Origin: Thermoactinospora rubra
Lineage (GTDB): Bacteria > Actinomycetota > Actinomycetes > Streptosporangiales > Streptosporangiaceae
Direction of reading: 5' to 3'
DNA: 64,000 nt
Assembly (NCBI RefSeq): GCF_002093975.1
Contig: NZ_MSZZ01000054.1
Location: 1-64,000, forward strand
Shown: piece after piece, positions 23,829 to 32,246 of the stretch
Layout: each line of letters opens with the position of its first letter
Position numbering within the stretch: the first letter of the stretch is position 1
Program-made: the position numbers and the translations under genes
The notes under the pieces: generated by a model
Told to the model about the DNA's origin: nothing
The model's input: the letters and a program-made list of their open reading frames with translations, nothing else
Database searches by the model: none

Positions 23829-24749
23829 ATGAAGAAGCTGGAGCCCCTCGCCTGGGTGGGGCCCGCGGTGGTGCTGATCGCCGCGGTGGTGATCTGGCCG
23901 GTCGTGGAGATGATCCGGTCGTCCTTCCTGAAGATCAGCAGGTTCGGCGTCGTGCAGGGCCCGAACGGGCTGGCCAACTACGAGAAGCTCTTCGCCGAGA
24001 AGGATTTCGCCGACATCATGGTCCGCAGCGTGATCTGGGTGGTCGCGGTCGTCGGGCTCACCGTGCTGATCTCCCTGGCCCTGGCGCAGCTGTTCAACCA
24101 GAGGTTCCCCGGCCGCAAGGTGGCCAGGTGGGCGCTCATCGCGCCGTGGGCGGCCTCGGTGCTGATGACGGCGATCGTGTTCAAGTGGATGCTCGACCCC
24201 GAGGTCGGCGTCATCAACCTGATCAGGCGCGACCTGGGCACGTTCGTCCACGACGTCTTCGGCGTCGACCCGCGCTCGCTCGGCCTGCTGTCGGCCATGG
24301 GCGGCGAGGCGGCCGACCAGCTGGGGCAGGCCTCCACCGCGATGCCGTGGCTGGTGTTCGTGGCGGTCTTCGTCTCGGTGCCGTTCACCACCTACGCCCT
24401 GCTCGCCGGCCTGGCCACGATCCCTTCCGAGGTCTATGAGGCGGCCAGAATGGACGGCGCCTCCAGGCTGCGCACGTACTGGTCGATCACGCTGCCGCTG
24501 CTGCGCCCCGCGCTGACCGTGGCCGCGCTGATCAACGTGATGAACGTCTTCAACAGCTTCCCGATCATCTGGGCGATGACCAGAGGGCAGCCCGGCTACG
24601 ACACCGCGACCTCCACGATCTTCATGTACATCCTCAAGAACTCCGACATCGGCGAGTCCGCCGCGATGTCGGTGGTCAACTTCGGCATGGTCATCGTCCT
24701 GACCGCGATCTTCCTGAAGGTCTCGCGGTGGAAGCAGGAGGTGGCGTGA
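23829..24749 (+). CDS. ABC sugar importer permease (MalF type)
   Basis: 306 residues with six predicted transmembrane segments. The EAA loop contacting the ATPase is EVYEAARMDGASRLRTYWSITLPLL. An amino-terminal helix WVGPAVVLIAAVVIWPVVEMI and MalF-like order relative to the next gene support the call. The ATG at 23829 has AAAGGG upstream. The stop overlaps the next start by one base. Confidence 0.9.
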   Translation: MKKLEPLAWVGPAVVLIAAVVIWPVVEMIRSSFLKISRFGVVQGPNGLANYEKLFAEKDFADIMVRSVIWVVAVVGLTVLISLALAQLFNQRFPGRKVARWALIAPWAASVLMTAIVFKWMLDPEVGVINLIRRDLGTFVHDVFGVDPRSLGLLSAMGGEAADQLGQASTAMPWLVFVAVFVSVPFTTYALLAGLATIPSEVYEAARMDGASRLRTYWSITLPLLRPALTVAALINVMNVFNSFPIIWAMTRGQPGYDTATSTIFMYILKNSDIGESAAMSVVNFGMVIVLTAIFLKVSRWKQEVA

Positions 24750-25642
24750 TGGCCCACACCACCCAGCACGCCCCCCAGCACACCGCCCAGCACGCCGGCC
24801 ACCATGCCGCCCCGCGCACGCACCGGGGCATGCCGCGGCTGAAGACGACCGTCACCGCCGCCGCCGCTTACCTCATCGGGCTGTTCTTCCTGTTCCCCTA
24901 CCTGGTGATGGTGCTCATCTCGCTGCGCCCGCAGGACGAGCTGCGCAAGGCCGAGTGGTTCCCCGAGCGCTGGGACCTGTCGGCCATCACCGGCTTCTGG
25001 AGCGGCGGCCTGGCCGACAACCTGGTCGTCTCGCTGCAGGTCGCGTTCGGCTCCACGCTGCTGGTGCTGCTGGTGGCGCTGCCGGCCGCCTACTACACCT
25101 CGCGGCACCACTTCAGGGGACGCACGTTCTTCCTGCTGCTCGTGCTGATCACGCAGATGTTCCAGCCGACAGCCATGGTCGTGGGCATCTACCGCGAGTT
25201 CTACCAGTTCGGCCTGGTCGACTCGATCGTGGCGCTGATCCTCGTCAACGGCGGCTTCAACCTGGCCTTCGCCGTGTGGATCCTCAACGCCTACTTCTCC
25301 TCCATCCCGCGCGAGCTGGAGGAGGCCGCGTTCATCGACGGCAACGGGCGCCTCGGGGCGCTGTTCCGCATCACGCTGCCGCTGGCCATGCCGGGCGTCA
25401 TCACCGCGCTGATCTTCACGTTCATCGCCGCGTGGAACGAGTTCGTCGTCGCGCTGACGCTGGCCACCTCGCCGCAGAACCAGCCGCTGCCCGTGGCGCT
25501 GCACTCCTACATGGGCCAGTACTCGGTGGACTGGCAGGGCCTGTTCGCCGGATCGGTGATCGCCACCATCCCGGTGATCATCCTGTTCGCGCTGATCGAG
25601 CGCAAGGTCGTCGGCGGGCTCACCGCCGGGTCGATCAAGTAG
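24749..25642 (+). CDS. ABC sugar importer permease (MalG type)
   Basis: 297 residues. Six transmembrane segments and the EAA loop ELEEAAFIDGNGRLGALFRITLPL are visible. The first 30 residues are unusually His-rich (HTTQHAPQHTAQHAGHH), a cytoplasmic tail not normal for MalG-type permeases. The ATG overlaps the upstream stop (TGATG), with GGAGG seven bases before. No ATPase gene follows; Streptomyces relatives share a multi-task ATPase (MsiK), so one encoded elsewhere probably serves here. Confidence 0.9.
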   Translation: MAHTTQHAPQHTAQHAGHHAAPRTHRGMPRLKTTVTAAAAYLIGLFFLFPYLVMVLISLRPQDELRKAEWFPERWDLSAITGFWSGGLADNLVVSLQVAFGSTLLVLLVALPAAYYTSRHHFRGRTFFLLLVLITQMFQPTAMVVGIYREFYQFGLVDSIVALILVNGGFNLAFAVWILNAYFSSIPRELEEAAFIDGNGRLGALFRITLPLAMPGVITALIFTFIAAWNEFVVALTLATSPQNQPLPVALHSYMGQYSVDWQGLFAGSVIATIPVIILFALIERKVVGGLTAGSIK

Positions 25643-25657
25643 GCACCCGGGAAGGAC

Positions 25658-25697
25658 GACGGCGCGCGGCACAGCCCGCCAGGTTCCGCGCGCCGTC
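25658..25697 (+). terminator. ABC importer operon terminator
   Basis: A perfect 12-bp stem, GACGGCGCGCGG with CCGCGCGCCGTC, followed by GAGCTTTTGG on the plus strand, between the convergent permease and thiolase genes. Confidence 0.75.
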
Positions 25698-25709
25698 GAG
25701 CTTTTGGTG

Positions 25710-26855
25710 TCAGAGCCTCTCGATGATGGTGACGTTGGCCTGGCCGCCGCCCTCGCACATGGTCTGCAGGCCGTACCGGCCGCCGGTCCGCTCCAGCTCG
25801 TGCAGCAGCTTGGTCATGAGGATCGCGCCGGTGCCGCCCAGCGGGTGGCCCAGGGCGATGGCCCCGCCGTTCGGGTTGACCCTGGCCGGGTCGGCGCCCA
25901 GCTCCTCGATCCAGGCCAGCGGCACGGGCGCGAACGCCTCGTTGATCTCGACCACGTCGATGTCGTCGATCGACAGGCCGGCCTTCTGCAGCGCCTTGCG
26001 CGTGGCCGGGATCGGCGCGGTCAGCATGTAGACCGGGTCGTCGCCGGCCAGGCCCAGCTGGACGACGCGGGCGCGCGGGGTCAGGTTGTGCTCGCGGACC
26101 GCCCGCTCGGAGGCGATCAGCACGGCACCCGAGCCGTCGGAGATCTGGCTGGAGGTGGCGGCCGTGATGACCCCGCCCTCGCGCAGCGTCTTGAGCTCGG
26201 CCATCTTCTCCAGCGTGGTGTCCGGCCGCGGGCCCTCATCGTCCGTCACGCCGTTGACCGGCTCGATCTGGTCCCTGAAGTGCCCGTTGGCAATCGCCTT
26301 GGCCGCCCGCTGGTGGCTCTCGTAGGCGTACTGCTCCAGCCGCTCGCGGGTGAAGCCCCACTTCTCGCACATCAGCTCCGCGCCGCGGAACTGCGAGATC
26401 TCCTGCTTGCCGTACCGGGCCACCCAGCCCTCGCCGAAGGGGAACGGCATGCCCATGTCCAGGGCCGCCTTGACGGAGGAGCCCATCGGGACGATGCTCA
26501 TGGACTCCACGCCCCCGGCCACCACCAGGTCCTGGGTGCCGGACATGACCCCCTGGGCGGCGAAGTGGATGGCCTGCTGGGAGGAGCCGCACTGCCGGTC
26601 GATGGTCACGCCGGGGACGGACTCCGGCAGGCCAGCCGAGAGCCAGGCGTTGCGCGCGATGTCGAGGCTCTGCGGGCCGAACTGCATGACGCAGCCCAGG
26701 ATCACGTCCTCGACGGCCTCGGGGTCGACGCCCGTGCGGTCGACGAGCGCCTTCAGCGTGTGGGCGGCCAGGTCAACGGGGTGGACGGTCGACAGGCCGC
26801 CCTTCTTCTTGCCGACCGGGGTGCGGACCGCCCCGACGATGTACGCCTCTGCCAC
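25710..26855 (-). CDS. Acetyl-CoA C-acyltransferase (thiolase)
   Basis: 381 residues. The nucleophilic cysteine is in VTIDRQCGSSQQAIHF; the second catalytic set appears as NEAFAPVP, GGAIALGHPLGGTGA and CEGGGQANVTI. It cleaves 3-ketoacyl-CoA (or condenses acetyl-CoA) in fatty-acid or steroid side-chain oxidation. The GTG at 26855 has GGAGG upstream and homology begins at VAEAYIVGAVRTPVG. A GACCGAACA motif upstream is shared with the acyl-CoA dehydrogenase at 36401. Confidence 0.92.
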   Translation of the reverse strand: MAEAYIVGAVRTPVGKKKGGLSTVHPVDLAAHTLKALVDRTGVDPEAVEDVILGCVMQFGPQSLDIARNAWLSAGLPESVPGVTIDRQCGSSQQAIHFAAQGVMSGTQDLVVAGGVESMSIVPMGSSVKAALDMGMPFPFGEGWVARYGKQEISQFRGAELMCEKWGFTRERLEQYAYESHQRAAKAIANGHFRDQIEPVNGVTDDEGPRPDTTLEKMAELKTLREGGVITAATSSQISDGSGAVLIASERAVREHNLTPRARVVQLGLAGDDPVYMLTAPIPATRKALQKAGLSIDDIDVVEINEAFAPVPLAWIEELGADPARVNPNGGAIALGHPLGGTGAILMTKLLHELERTGGRYGLQTMCEGGGQANVTIIERL

Positions 26856-26871
26856 GATGCCTCCAGAGCAT

Positions 26872-26880
26872 TGTTCGGTC
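26872..26880 (-). promoter_or_regulatory. Operator-like GACCGAACA motif upstream of thiolase
   Basis: On the complement GACCGAACA is followed directly by ATGCTCT, a weak -10-like sequence, 17 bases before the GTG. The same nonamer stands in the same position before the -10-like TATTCT of the dehydrogenase gene at 36401. Confidence 0.4.
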
Positions 26881-26947
26881 AGTGGCAGCTTACAACAGCT
26901 CCCCCGGATGGACAGCAGGGCCTCGGGGCATCGGAGGGGTGACAAGA

Positions 26948-26984
26948 CAGGGGCCGGGAGGCTCCCACCGCCTCCCGGCCCCTG
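26948..26984 (-). terminator. Terminator of the small secreted protein gene
   Basis: A perfect 15-bp hairpin (26948-26962 and 26970-26984, seven-base loop) starts 14 bases after the stop at 26999 and is followed on the complement by TCTTGTC. Confidence 0.75.
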
Positions 26985-26998
26985 CCGGCTTCACGGGA

Positions 26999-27241
26999 TC
27001 AGTGGCCGCACAGACCCGCCCAGTAGGTGGAGTAGTCGGAGCGCACGCCCGACTCGTACACCTGCCCCCGGCAGTCGACCTGGTAGCGGCCGACGACGAC
27101 GGTCTTGGAGGCGTCGGAGTAGTACGTCAGGACGCAGTTGTAGTTCGGCTTGCAGAAGCTGGCCTGCGCGGCCGGAGCGGGGACCAGAGCCAGGCTGCCC
27201 GCGACGACGGCGGCGGCGACGGCGAGGCGACGGATCAACAT
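26999..27241 (-). CDS. Small secreted Cys-rich protein (DUF6289-like)
   Basis: 80 residues: a Sec signal peptide (MLIRRLAVAAAVVAGSLALV, cleavage after AAQA) and a mature part of about 50 residues with four cysteines in SFCKPNYNCVL, QVDCRGQ and AGLCGH, probably two disulfides. The pattern YYSDASKTVVVGRYQVDC recalls the DUF6289 group of small exported actinobacterial proteins; function unknown. GGAGG is only two bases before the ATG, so TTG at 27238 could be the true start. Confidence 0.65.
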   Translation of the reverse strand: MLIRRLAVAAAVVAGSLALVPAPAAQASFCKPNYNCVLTYYSDASKTVVVGRYQVDCRGQVYESGVRSDYSTYWAGLCGH

Positions 27242-27282
27242 TGCCTCCAGGTTGAGGGGGTTCCCTGTCCCTGGCAGTATGA

Positions 27283-27933
27283 TCATGCTTCGCGCTGTCG
27301 ATCAAGGCTTGCTTCGTCATTGGCGTCGACGCGGAAGCGCCACCGGTCGACCACCACGCCCTGGAACTCCTCAGCGAGCCGCAGCGCGACGCCCTCGTCA
27401 CGCACCTCGACGCGGGCCGGCTCGGCCGAGTACGGCATGAGCGTCCGCCCCATCGGCGAGGGATCGGCGATCGGCACGAGCACGGCCTCCTCGAACCGCA
27501 CCACCCCGTAGTCGTCGGCCTCGCCCTCGCCCAGGAACTCCGCCAGTTGCTCGGCCGCCGGCCGTACCGGGAGCAGGACCAGCCACGTCTGCTCCTCGTC
27601 GGCGGGATCGACCACCTCGCCCTTGCACACCACCAGCCCGTCCAGCCGCGCGGCGATCCCCTCGGCCAGGTAACGGTCGAAGAAGTCCAGCGGCAGCGGG
27701 CCCTCGGCTTCCACGCGGCACGCCCACACCTTCTCCAGCTCGCCGCCGACCAGGTCGGGGTCCGCCTCGACCGGCGCGTGCACGCGGCAGTCGGCCGCCA
27801 GCACGTCGTCGCCGTCCAGCTTCGCGTCGGGATCCGCCAGAGCCACGACGGCCAGCAGCTTGGTCCTGTCCGGCTTGTACGGCACCGCCACCGTCGGGCC
27901 AGTCCTCAACCTGCGCTTCGCCAACCAGCCCAT
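27283..27933 (-). CDS. Protein of unknown function closing the sortase operon
   Basis: 216 residues, acidic, no signal peptide or transmembrane segment, so cytoplasmic. I do not recognise the family. It alternates strands and short helices (AVVALADPDAKLDGDDVLAADCRVH, ARLDGLVVCKGEVVDPADEEQTWLVLLPV, RVEVRDEGVALRLAEEFQGVVVDRWRFRV). AGGAG lies before the ATG, and it starts 12 bases after the upstream sortase gene, so it is almost certainly in that transcript. Confidence 0.7.
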   Translation of the reverse strand: MGWLAKRRLRTGPTVAVPYKPDRTKLLAVVALADPDAKLDGDDVLAADCRVHAPVEADPDLVGGELEKVWACRVEAEGPLPLDFFDRYLAEGIAARLDGLVVCKGEVVDPADEEQTWLVLLPVRPAAEQLAEFLGEGEADDYGVVRFEEAVLVPIADPSPMGRTLMPYSAEPARVEVRDEGVALRLAEEFQGVVVDRWRFRVDANDEASLDRQREA

Positions 27934-27945
27934 AGCGCTACTCTC

Positions 27946-28653
27946 CTAGGACCTGTAGGACTTGGTCATCGTCGCGTACACGATGATGTTGTCGGTGTAG
28001 TGCCCGGTGTTCCTGTTGTAGACACCGCCGCACGTGATCAGGTGCAGCTGCGCGTTCTGCTGGTCGCCGTAGACGCGCTCCGTCGGGAAGACCTGCTTGC
28101 CGATCTGCTCCACGCCGCCCACGGTGAACACCGCCGTCGTCCCGTCGCGGCGCTTGACCTCGATGACGTCGCCGTTGCGGATCTCGCCCACGCGGCTGAA
28201 GACGGCCGGGCGTGTGCGGGTGTCCTTGTGGCCGAGCATCACGGCCGGGCCCGCCTCGCCCGCCGTCGGCCCGTGCCGGTACCAGCCGATGAGGTTCGGA
28301 TTGTCGATCGGCGGCGTCTCGATGGCGCCGTTCTTGTCGGTGCCGACGGTCACGATGGGGGCGTTGATGCCCAGCCGCTTGATGATCAGCCTGACCGGCG
28401 TCGCCGGCTGCATGGGCGGCGCGGGCACCACCTGCGGCAGCGGCGGCGGATCCGTCGGAGTGCCCGACCACAGCACCTGCCGGGGCTCCTGCTTGTTCGC
28501 CTCGGGCTGGGGCTGAGCCTCCAAAGCGAGCGACTCCCGGCCGCTGGCCAGGCCGTACTCCTCCGGGTTCATCACCATGAGCAGGAGACCGAACACGACG
28601 ATCACCGCTCCCAGCACGCCCGCCAGGATCAGCGTCGACCTCAGCGCGCCCAC
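27946..28653 (-). CDS. Class F-like sortase (first sortase-substrate module)
   Basis: 235 residues. A membrane helix (about 8-28) and a Pro-rich linker precede the sortase barrel. His142 (MLGHKDT), Cys208 (HLITCGGVY) and Arg214 (NRNTGHYTDN) match the sortase catalytic set. The GTG start at 28653 is placed four bases after the stop of the upstream surface-protein gene because GAGG lies eight bases before it; earlier in-frame codons are inside that gene. The enzyme should cleave the sorting signal of its neighbour and join it to the cell wall. Confidence 0.88.
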   Translation of the reverse strand: MGALRSTLILAGVLGAVIVVFGLLLMVMNPEEYGLASGRESLALEAQPQPEANKQEPRQVLWSGTPTDPPPLPQVVPAPPMQPATPVRLIIKRLGINAPIVTVGTDKNGAIETPPIDNPNLIGWYRHGPTAGEAGPAVMLGHKDTRTRPAVFSRVGEIRNGDVIEVKRRDGTTAVFTVGGVEQIGKQVFPTERVYGDQQNAQLHLITCGGVYNRNTGHYTDNIIVYATMTKSYRS

Positions 28654-28657
28654 GGGA

Positions 28658-29932
28658 TCATCCTCGGGCGGTACGGCGGCGCAGCACCAGCCCGCCCAGG
28701 GCAGCGGCGGCGACGAGCGCGGTGCCGGTGAGGACGAACATGCGCCCGTCCGGCCCGGCCTCACCACCGCCACCGGTCTCGGCGCCACCCTTGGGGGTCT
28801 TGTTGACCTTGCCGTTGCCGTTGTTGTCGCCGTTGCCGCCGACCGGGGTCTTGGTGACGATCACGGTGGTGGTCTTGGTGGGGACGGGGGTGTTGGACGC
28901 GGTGGACCCACCGGTCACCGTGAAGGTGTAGCTCTTGAGGTTCGTCTGCGTGGTGTCGAGCGTGCAGTTGACGGTTGGCGAGCTGGAAGACGCGCCGATC
29001 TTCAGGGAGCCGGGCTTGACCGTGACCGTGCCAGCCGTCGTGGGCTTCACCTTGGCTGGTGTGGTCGGCGCCTGGAAGGTGATCGGCTGGCCCTGGGTGA
29101 CCGTCACGTTGCCTTCCGCCGTTGCGGTGGTCAGACCGCCACCGCTGAGCGTCAGCTCGGCGAAGTATTTGGGGTTCGTAGGCAGCGTGGTGGGGGCCTC
29201 CAGCTCGTAGCCGGTCACGTCGTTGGTCGCGCTCCAGCCGATGGTGGATTCCTGACCGGTCTTGGCGTTCGTCGGCATGGTGAGGGTGACCTTGAGCCTG
29301 ACGTTGTTCGTCCCGGTCGGCACGCCGGTGCAGTTGTACCAGACCTCGTTCTCGCCACCGGTGCCGCCGCCTCCTGCGCCTGTAGTGAGCTTGAGCTCTC
29401 CGGCCTTAACGGTTACCTTGCCTGTCGTCCCAGCCGCCACGGACACCGTGTACTTGACTTCAGCCGCAGGCACGGTCGTGGACTGCGCCTGCGCAGTACC
29501 TCCCGGCTTGTTCCCAGGATTGGAGACGGTCGCTCCCGTTGACAACGTGAGCTTCCCGTCCACCTGCACCTGCGTAGCCGCGGTAACAGCCGTTTTCAAC
29601 GTCAGCTGCGGGATGCTTAGCGTCACCTCGAATGTGCCACCAGCCTGGACCGTCTCGGCCGAGGCAGTCATACCGACCTGGATGCTGGTGTTGGTGATAT
29701 CGCCACCGGTGCATGTGTAGGGGATTTGCTTAGGCCCCCTCACACCTGTACCCGTACCGATAGCGACTTCCAACTGCTCCTGCGACGTGGTCGTGCACGT
29801 AGTCACGCCTTCCGCGTGTGCGATCCCCGCAGGACCGGCAACAGCCAGCAAGGCGCTTGCGAAGAGCGTCAGTATGCCCAAGGCCGAAGACTTGCGGGCT
29901 AGGCGGCTGCACCGCGCCTTGGACGTCAACAC
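28658..29932 (-). CDS. Cell-wall-anchored surface protein (first module)
   Basis: 424 residues: a signal peptide (cleavage after GIAHA, about 40), a Thr/Val-rich beta domain (about 42-345), a Thr/Pro spacer (VPTKTTTVIVTKTPVGG), the sorting motif TPKGGAETG at about 379, a hydrophobic helix (FVLTGTALVAAAALGGLVL) and a positive tail RRRTARG. This is the layout of a sortase substrate, but the motif is GAETG, not LPxTG. The beta domain has two similar halves (CTGGDITNTSIQVGM and CTGVPTGTNNVRLKV). The GTG start has GGGAG seven bases upstream. Confidence 0.82.
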   Translation of the reverse strand: MLTSKARCSRLARKSSALGILTLFASALLAVAGPAGIAHAEGVTTCTTTSQEQLEVAIGTGTGVRGPKQIPYTCTGGDITNTSIQVGMTASAETVQAGGTFEVTLSIPQLTLKTAVTAATQVQVDGKLTLSTGATVSNPGNKPGGTAQAQSTTVPAAEVKYTVSVAAGTTGKVTVKAGELKLTTGAGGGGTGGENEVWYNCTGVPTGTNNVRLKVTLTMPTNAKTGQESTIGWSATNDVTGYELEAPTTLPTNPKYFAELTLSGGGLTTATAEGNVTVTQGQPITFQAPTTPAKVKPTTAGTVTVKPGSLKIGASSSSPTVNCTLDTTQTNLKSYTFTVTGGSTASNTPVPTKTTTVIVTKTPVGGNGDNNGNGKVNKTPKGGAETGGGGEAGPDGRMFVLTGTALVAAAALGGLVLRRRTARG

Positions 29933-29974
29933 TGTCTCACTCCCGTTTCAGCCCATATGACCGATTCAACAGGC

Positions 29975-29998
29975 GACCCAGGATGGCAGTTCTGGGTC
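29975..29998 (-). repeat. Inverted repeat upstream of the first surface-protein gene
   Basis: Arms GACCCAG (29975-29981) and CTGGGTC (29992-29998), ten-base spacer, lie 43 bases before the GTG start in the 153-base gap between the two modules. A candidate operator; no clear promoter could be assigned. Confidence 0.35.
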
Positions 29999-30085
29999 AC
30001 AGTCAGGTAGCGATCCTACGAACTGTCCCTGAGAATCGCCTGGAAACCACAAAAAACATCCCAAATATCTCGCATGTCCCCCACG

Positions 30086-30859
30086 TCAGCCCTTCTTCTT
30101 GGACAGCGTGGCGTAAACGATGATGTTGTCCGAGTAGCTGTGCGCTCCCTGGTTGTAAACCCCGCCGCACGTGATCAACCGCAGCTGCGCGTTCGACGTG
30201 TTCCCATACACTCGCTTCGTCGGGAACTGCTTCTTGCTCACCTGCTCGATCCCGCTCACCGTGAACCGCGCGATCTTGCCGTCCGAGCGGTACACGTAGA
30301 TCTGGTCCCCCTTGGCCAGCTCCGCCAGCCGGTTGAAGACCGCCGCGCCCTTGCGCGTGTTCACGTGCCCGTTGATGATCGCCGGCCCGGCCTCGCCCGG
30401 CACCGGGCTGAAGCGGTACCACCCGGTGAGGTTCGGCTTGGACAACGACGGAACCCCGAGATTGCCCTTCTCGTCGACGCTCACCGACCCCACGGGCGCG
30501 TTCACCTTGATCTTGGGGATGCGGATCCGCGTCGGCTTGGCCTTGCCACGGCTCGGCTTGAACGGCGCGGCCACCTTGGTCGCCGGAGCGGGCGGGGGCG
30601 CGTCCAGGCGGGCGGGCGTGAGCGGCACCGGCATGCCGTCCGGCCCCTTGCCGCCCGGTCCCACCTCGGCCGGAAGCTCGAACGCGACGTTCTCCACGCC
30701 CACGGTCCCGGGCGAGGCCTGCGCGACCGGGGCGGTAGCCGTACCGGCCTCAAGAGTAGGCACCAGCGCCAGCAGCCCGGCCATGATCGCGGCGACTCCC
30801 GCCAGCGATCCCGCGACGAGCACCGCCGGCAGCGCCTTGCCGGTCAGCGGCTTGCTCAT
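30086..30859 (-). CDS. Class F-like sortase (second module), lacking the usual Arg
   Basis: 257 residues: a transmembrane helix (about 12-34), a Pro-rich linker (about 80-110) and the sortase domain with His165 (INGHVNT) and Cys231 (RLITCGGVY). Gln237 occupies the place of Arg214 in the paralogue, and no Arg follows the Cys anywhere. ATG overlaps the upstream surface-protein stop (ATGA), giving tight coupling. It shares LITCGGVYN and SDNIIVYAT with the other sortase, so the two are paralogues. Confidence 0.88.
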   Translation of the reverse strand: MSKPLTGKALPAVLVAGSLAGVAAIMAGLLALVPTLEAGTATAPVAQASPGTVGVENVAFELPAEVGPGGKGPDGMPVPLTPARLDAPPPAPATKVAAPFKPSRGKAKPTRIRIPKIKVNAPVGSVSVDEKGNLGVPSLSKPNLTGWYRFSPVPGEAGPAIINGHVNTRKGAAVFNRLAELAKGDQIYVYRSDGKIARFTVSGIEQVSKKQFPTKRVYGNTSNAQLRLITCGGVYNQGAHSYSDNIIVYATLSKKKG

Positions 30860-32196
30860 GACTGGACCCCCTTGGCGTACGCGGCCCTGCGACGACGCAG
30901 CACGAACCCGCCCGACACGCTGGCGAGCAGCAGGGCGCTGCCGCCGCCCAGCAGCAGGTACGGCTCGCGCGACGGCTCCGGCGCCTCACCGGTCTCCACG
31001 CCGCCGGTGGGCGTCTTGGCCACCTGCGCCTTGACGTACTTGGTCGCGGTCGGCCCCGCCGAGGGGCTGCTCGTCGTGGCGGTCCGCACCTGGCCGGGAC
31101 CCACGACGACGACCTCGGGCGGGTTGATCTGGTGATGCGGTGGCGACGTGGTGGAGGTCTTCGTCGGAGTCGGCCCGGAGGTGGTGGGCGTGGTCGTCGG
31201 AGTAGTCGTCGGCGTCGTGGTGGTCGGCGGCGTGGTGGACGGGCTGGTCTTGCCCTTGACGATGACCTTGACCGTGGCCGGGTTGTTGACGATGACGCAC
31301 TTGGACCGGTGGAGCGTCGGCGGGTCGATCATCGGCCTGGTGTGCACCTTGAAGGCGTCCAGGTGGATCGGCTTGTCGTCGAGGCTGGTCACCCTGATGG
31401 TGTGCCTGCCGTACGCCAGGTCGTCACGCTTCCAGAGCGAGACGTTGCCCTGGATCGTGGTCGGGTGGCGCGTGTCCACGATCGCGGAGGCGTTGTCGAT
31501 GACCACCCTCGCCCTGCCGCTGTCGGGGCTCTGGCGGCCGATGAACTCGATGCCGGTGCCGACGAAGGTGAAGGCCGCGGTCTGACCCGCTCCCGTCGTG
31601 GTGTGCACGTCCCTCTGGTAGTCGCCGTACTCGACGGGCTGGTCGGAATCGTCGTCCCAGCCCGGTCCGTAGTCGATGCGGTCCGGAGCGTCGTCGTTGA
31701 CGATCTCCTCACCGGCCGGGGGCGTGAAGTCGACCTCCAGCTCGCCCGGCACGATGCTGATCTCGCCCTCCTTGTCCAGGTGCGCGCTGTCGGAGATGCC
31801 CTCGGGCAGGGCCAGCGGCCGATCGGGCACGAGCTCGCCCTGGTCCTTGCCGCCGCGCGGCTCCAGCACGCCGTTCCACGCCTTGCCGGACAGCTGGACC
31901 TTGCCGGCCAGCGTGACGCGCGCGCCGGCCTTGAAGTAGCCGGGCGAGACGAAGGTCCGGGCCTCGATGTACCCGAGCCGCCAGCCGAGGTTGAGCGTGC
32001 TGCCGACCTGGAGCACGGTGGGAATGCTGACCTCGGTGCGCAGCTTCACCGGTCCGGTCGACGCGATGCCGCCGGTGCACTGGTACTCGACCACGAGACT
32101 GACCGATTCGGCCTTCGCCGGCAGGGCGAACAGAGCGGCCGATGCCGCCGCCGCGCTGAGCGATCCGGCGATCAAGGCGTTGCGCCACCGTCTCAC
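30856..32196 (-). CDS. Cell-wall-anchored surface protein with carbohydrate-binding-like domain (second module)
   Basis: 446 residues: a signal peptide (cleavage near PAKA, about 29), an amino-terminal beta domain, a galactose-binding-like module (about 185-290: FTFVGTGIEFIGRQSPDSG, AYGRHTIRVTSLDDKPIHLDAF), a Thr/Pro stalk (TTTPTTTPTTTPTT), the sorting motif TPTGGVETG at about 395, a hydrophobic helix and RRRR. The binding module suggests attachment to glycans. The GTG start has GGAG six bases upstream; a -10-like TAAGAT lies at 32231-32236 on the complement. Its stop overlaps its sortase start. Confidence 0.83.
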   Translation of the reverse strand: MRRWRNALIAGSLSAAAASAALFALPAKAESVSLVVEYQCTGGIASTGPVKLRTEVSIPTVLQVGSTLNLGWRLGYIEARTFVSPGYFKAGARVTLAGKVQLSGKAWNGVLEPRGGKDQGELVPDRPLALPEGISDSAHLDKEGEISIVPGELEVDFTPPAGEEIVNDDAPDRIDYGPGWDDDSDQPVEYGDYQRDVHTTTGAGQTAAFTFVGTGIEFIGRQSPDSGRARVVIDNASAIVDTRHPTTIQGNVSLWKRDDLAYGRHTIRVTSLDDKPIHLDAFKVHTRPMIDPPTLHRSKCVIVNNPATVKVIVKGKTSPSTTPPTTTTPTTTPTTTPTTSGPTPTKTSTTSPPHHQINPPEVVVVGPGQVRTATTSSPSAGPTATKYVKAQVAKTPTGGVETGEAPEPSREPYLLLGGGSALLLASVSGGFVLRRRRAAYAKGVQS

Positions 32197-32246
32197 TGGA
32201 CACTCCGATCACACCTGTAACCAAAGGTAGATCTTAGGGTCCGAAG

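Noticed and set aside
28658..32196. Biosynthetic or pilus cluster around the sortases
   Set aside because: No pilin-like CNA repeats, no pilin motif and no synthetase or tailoring genes are present; the region is two surface-protein/sortase pairs only.
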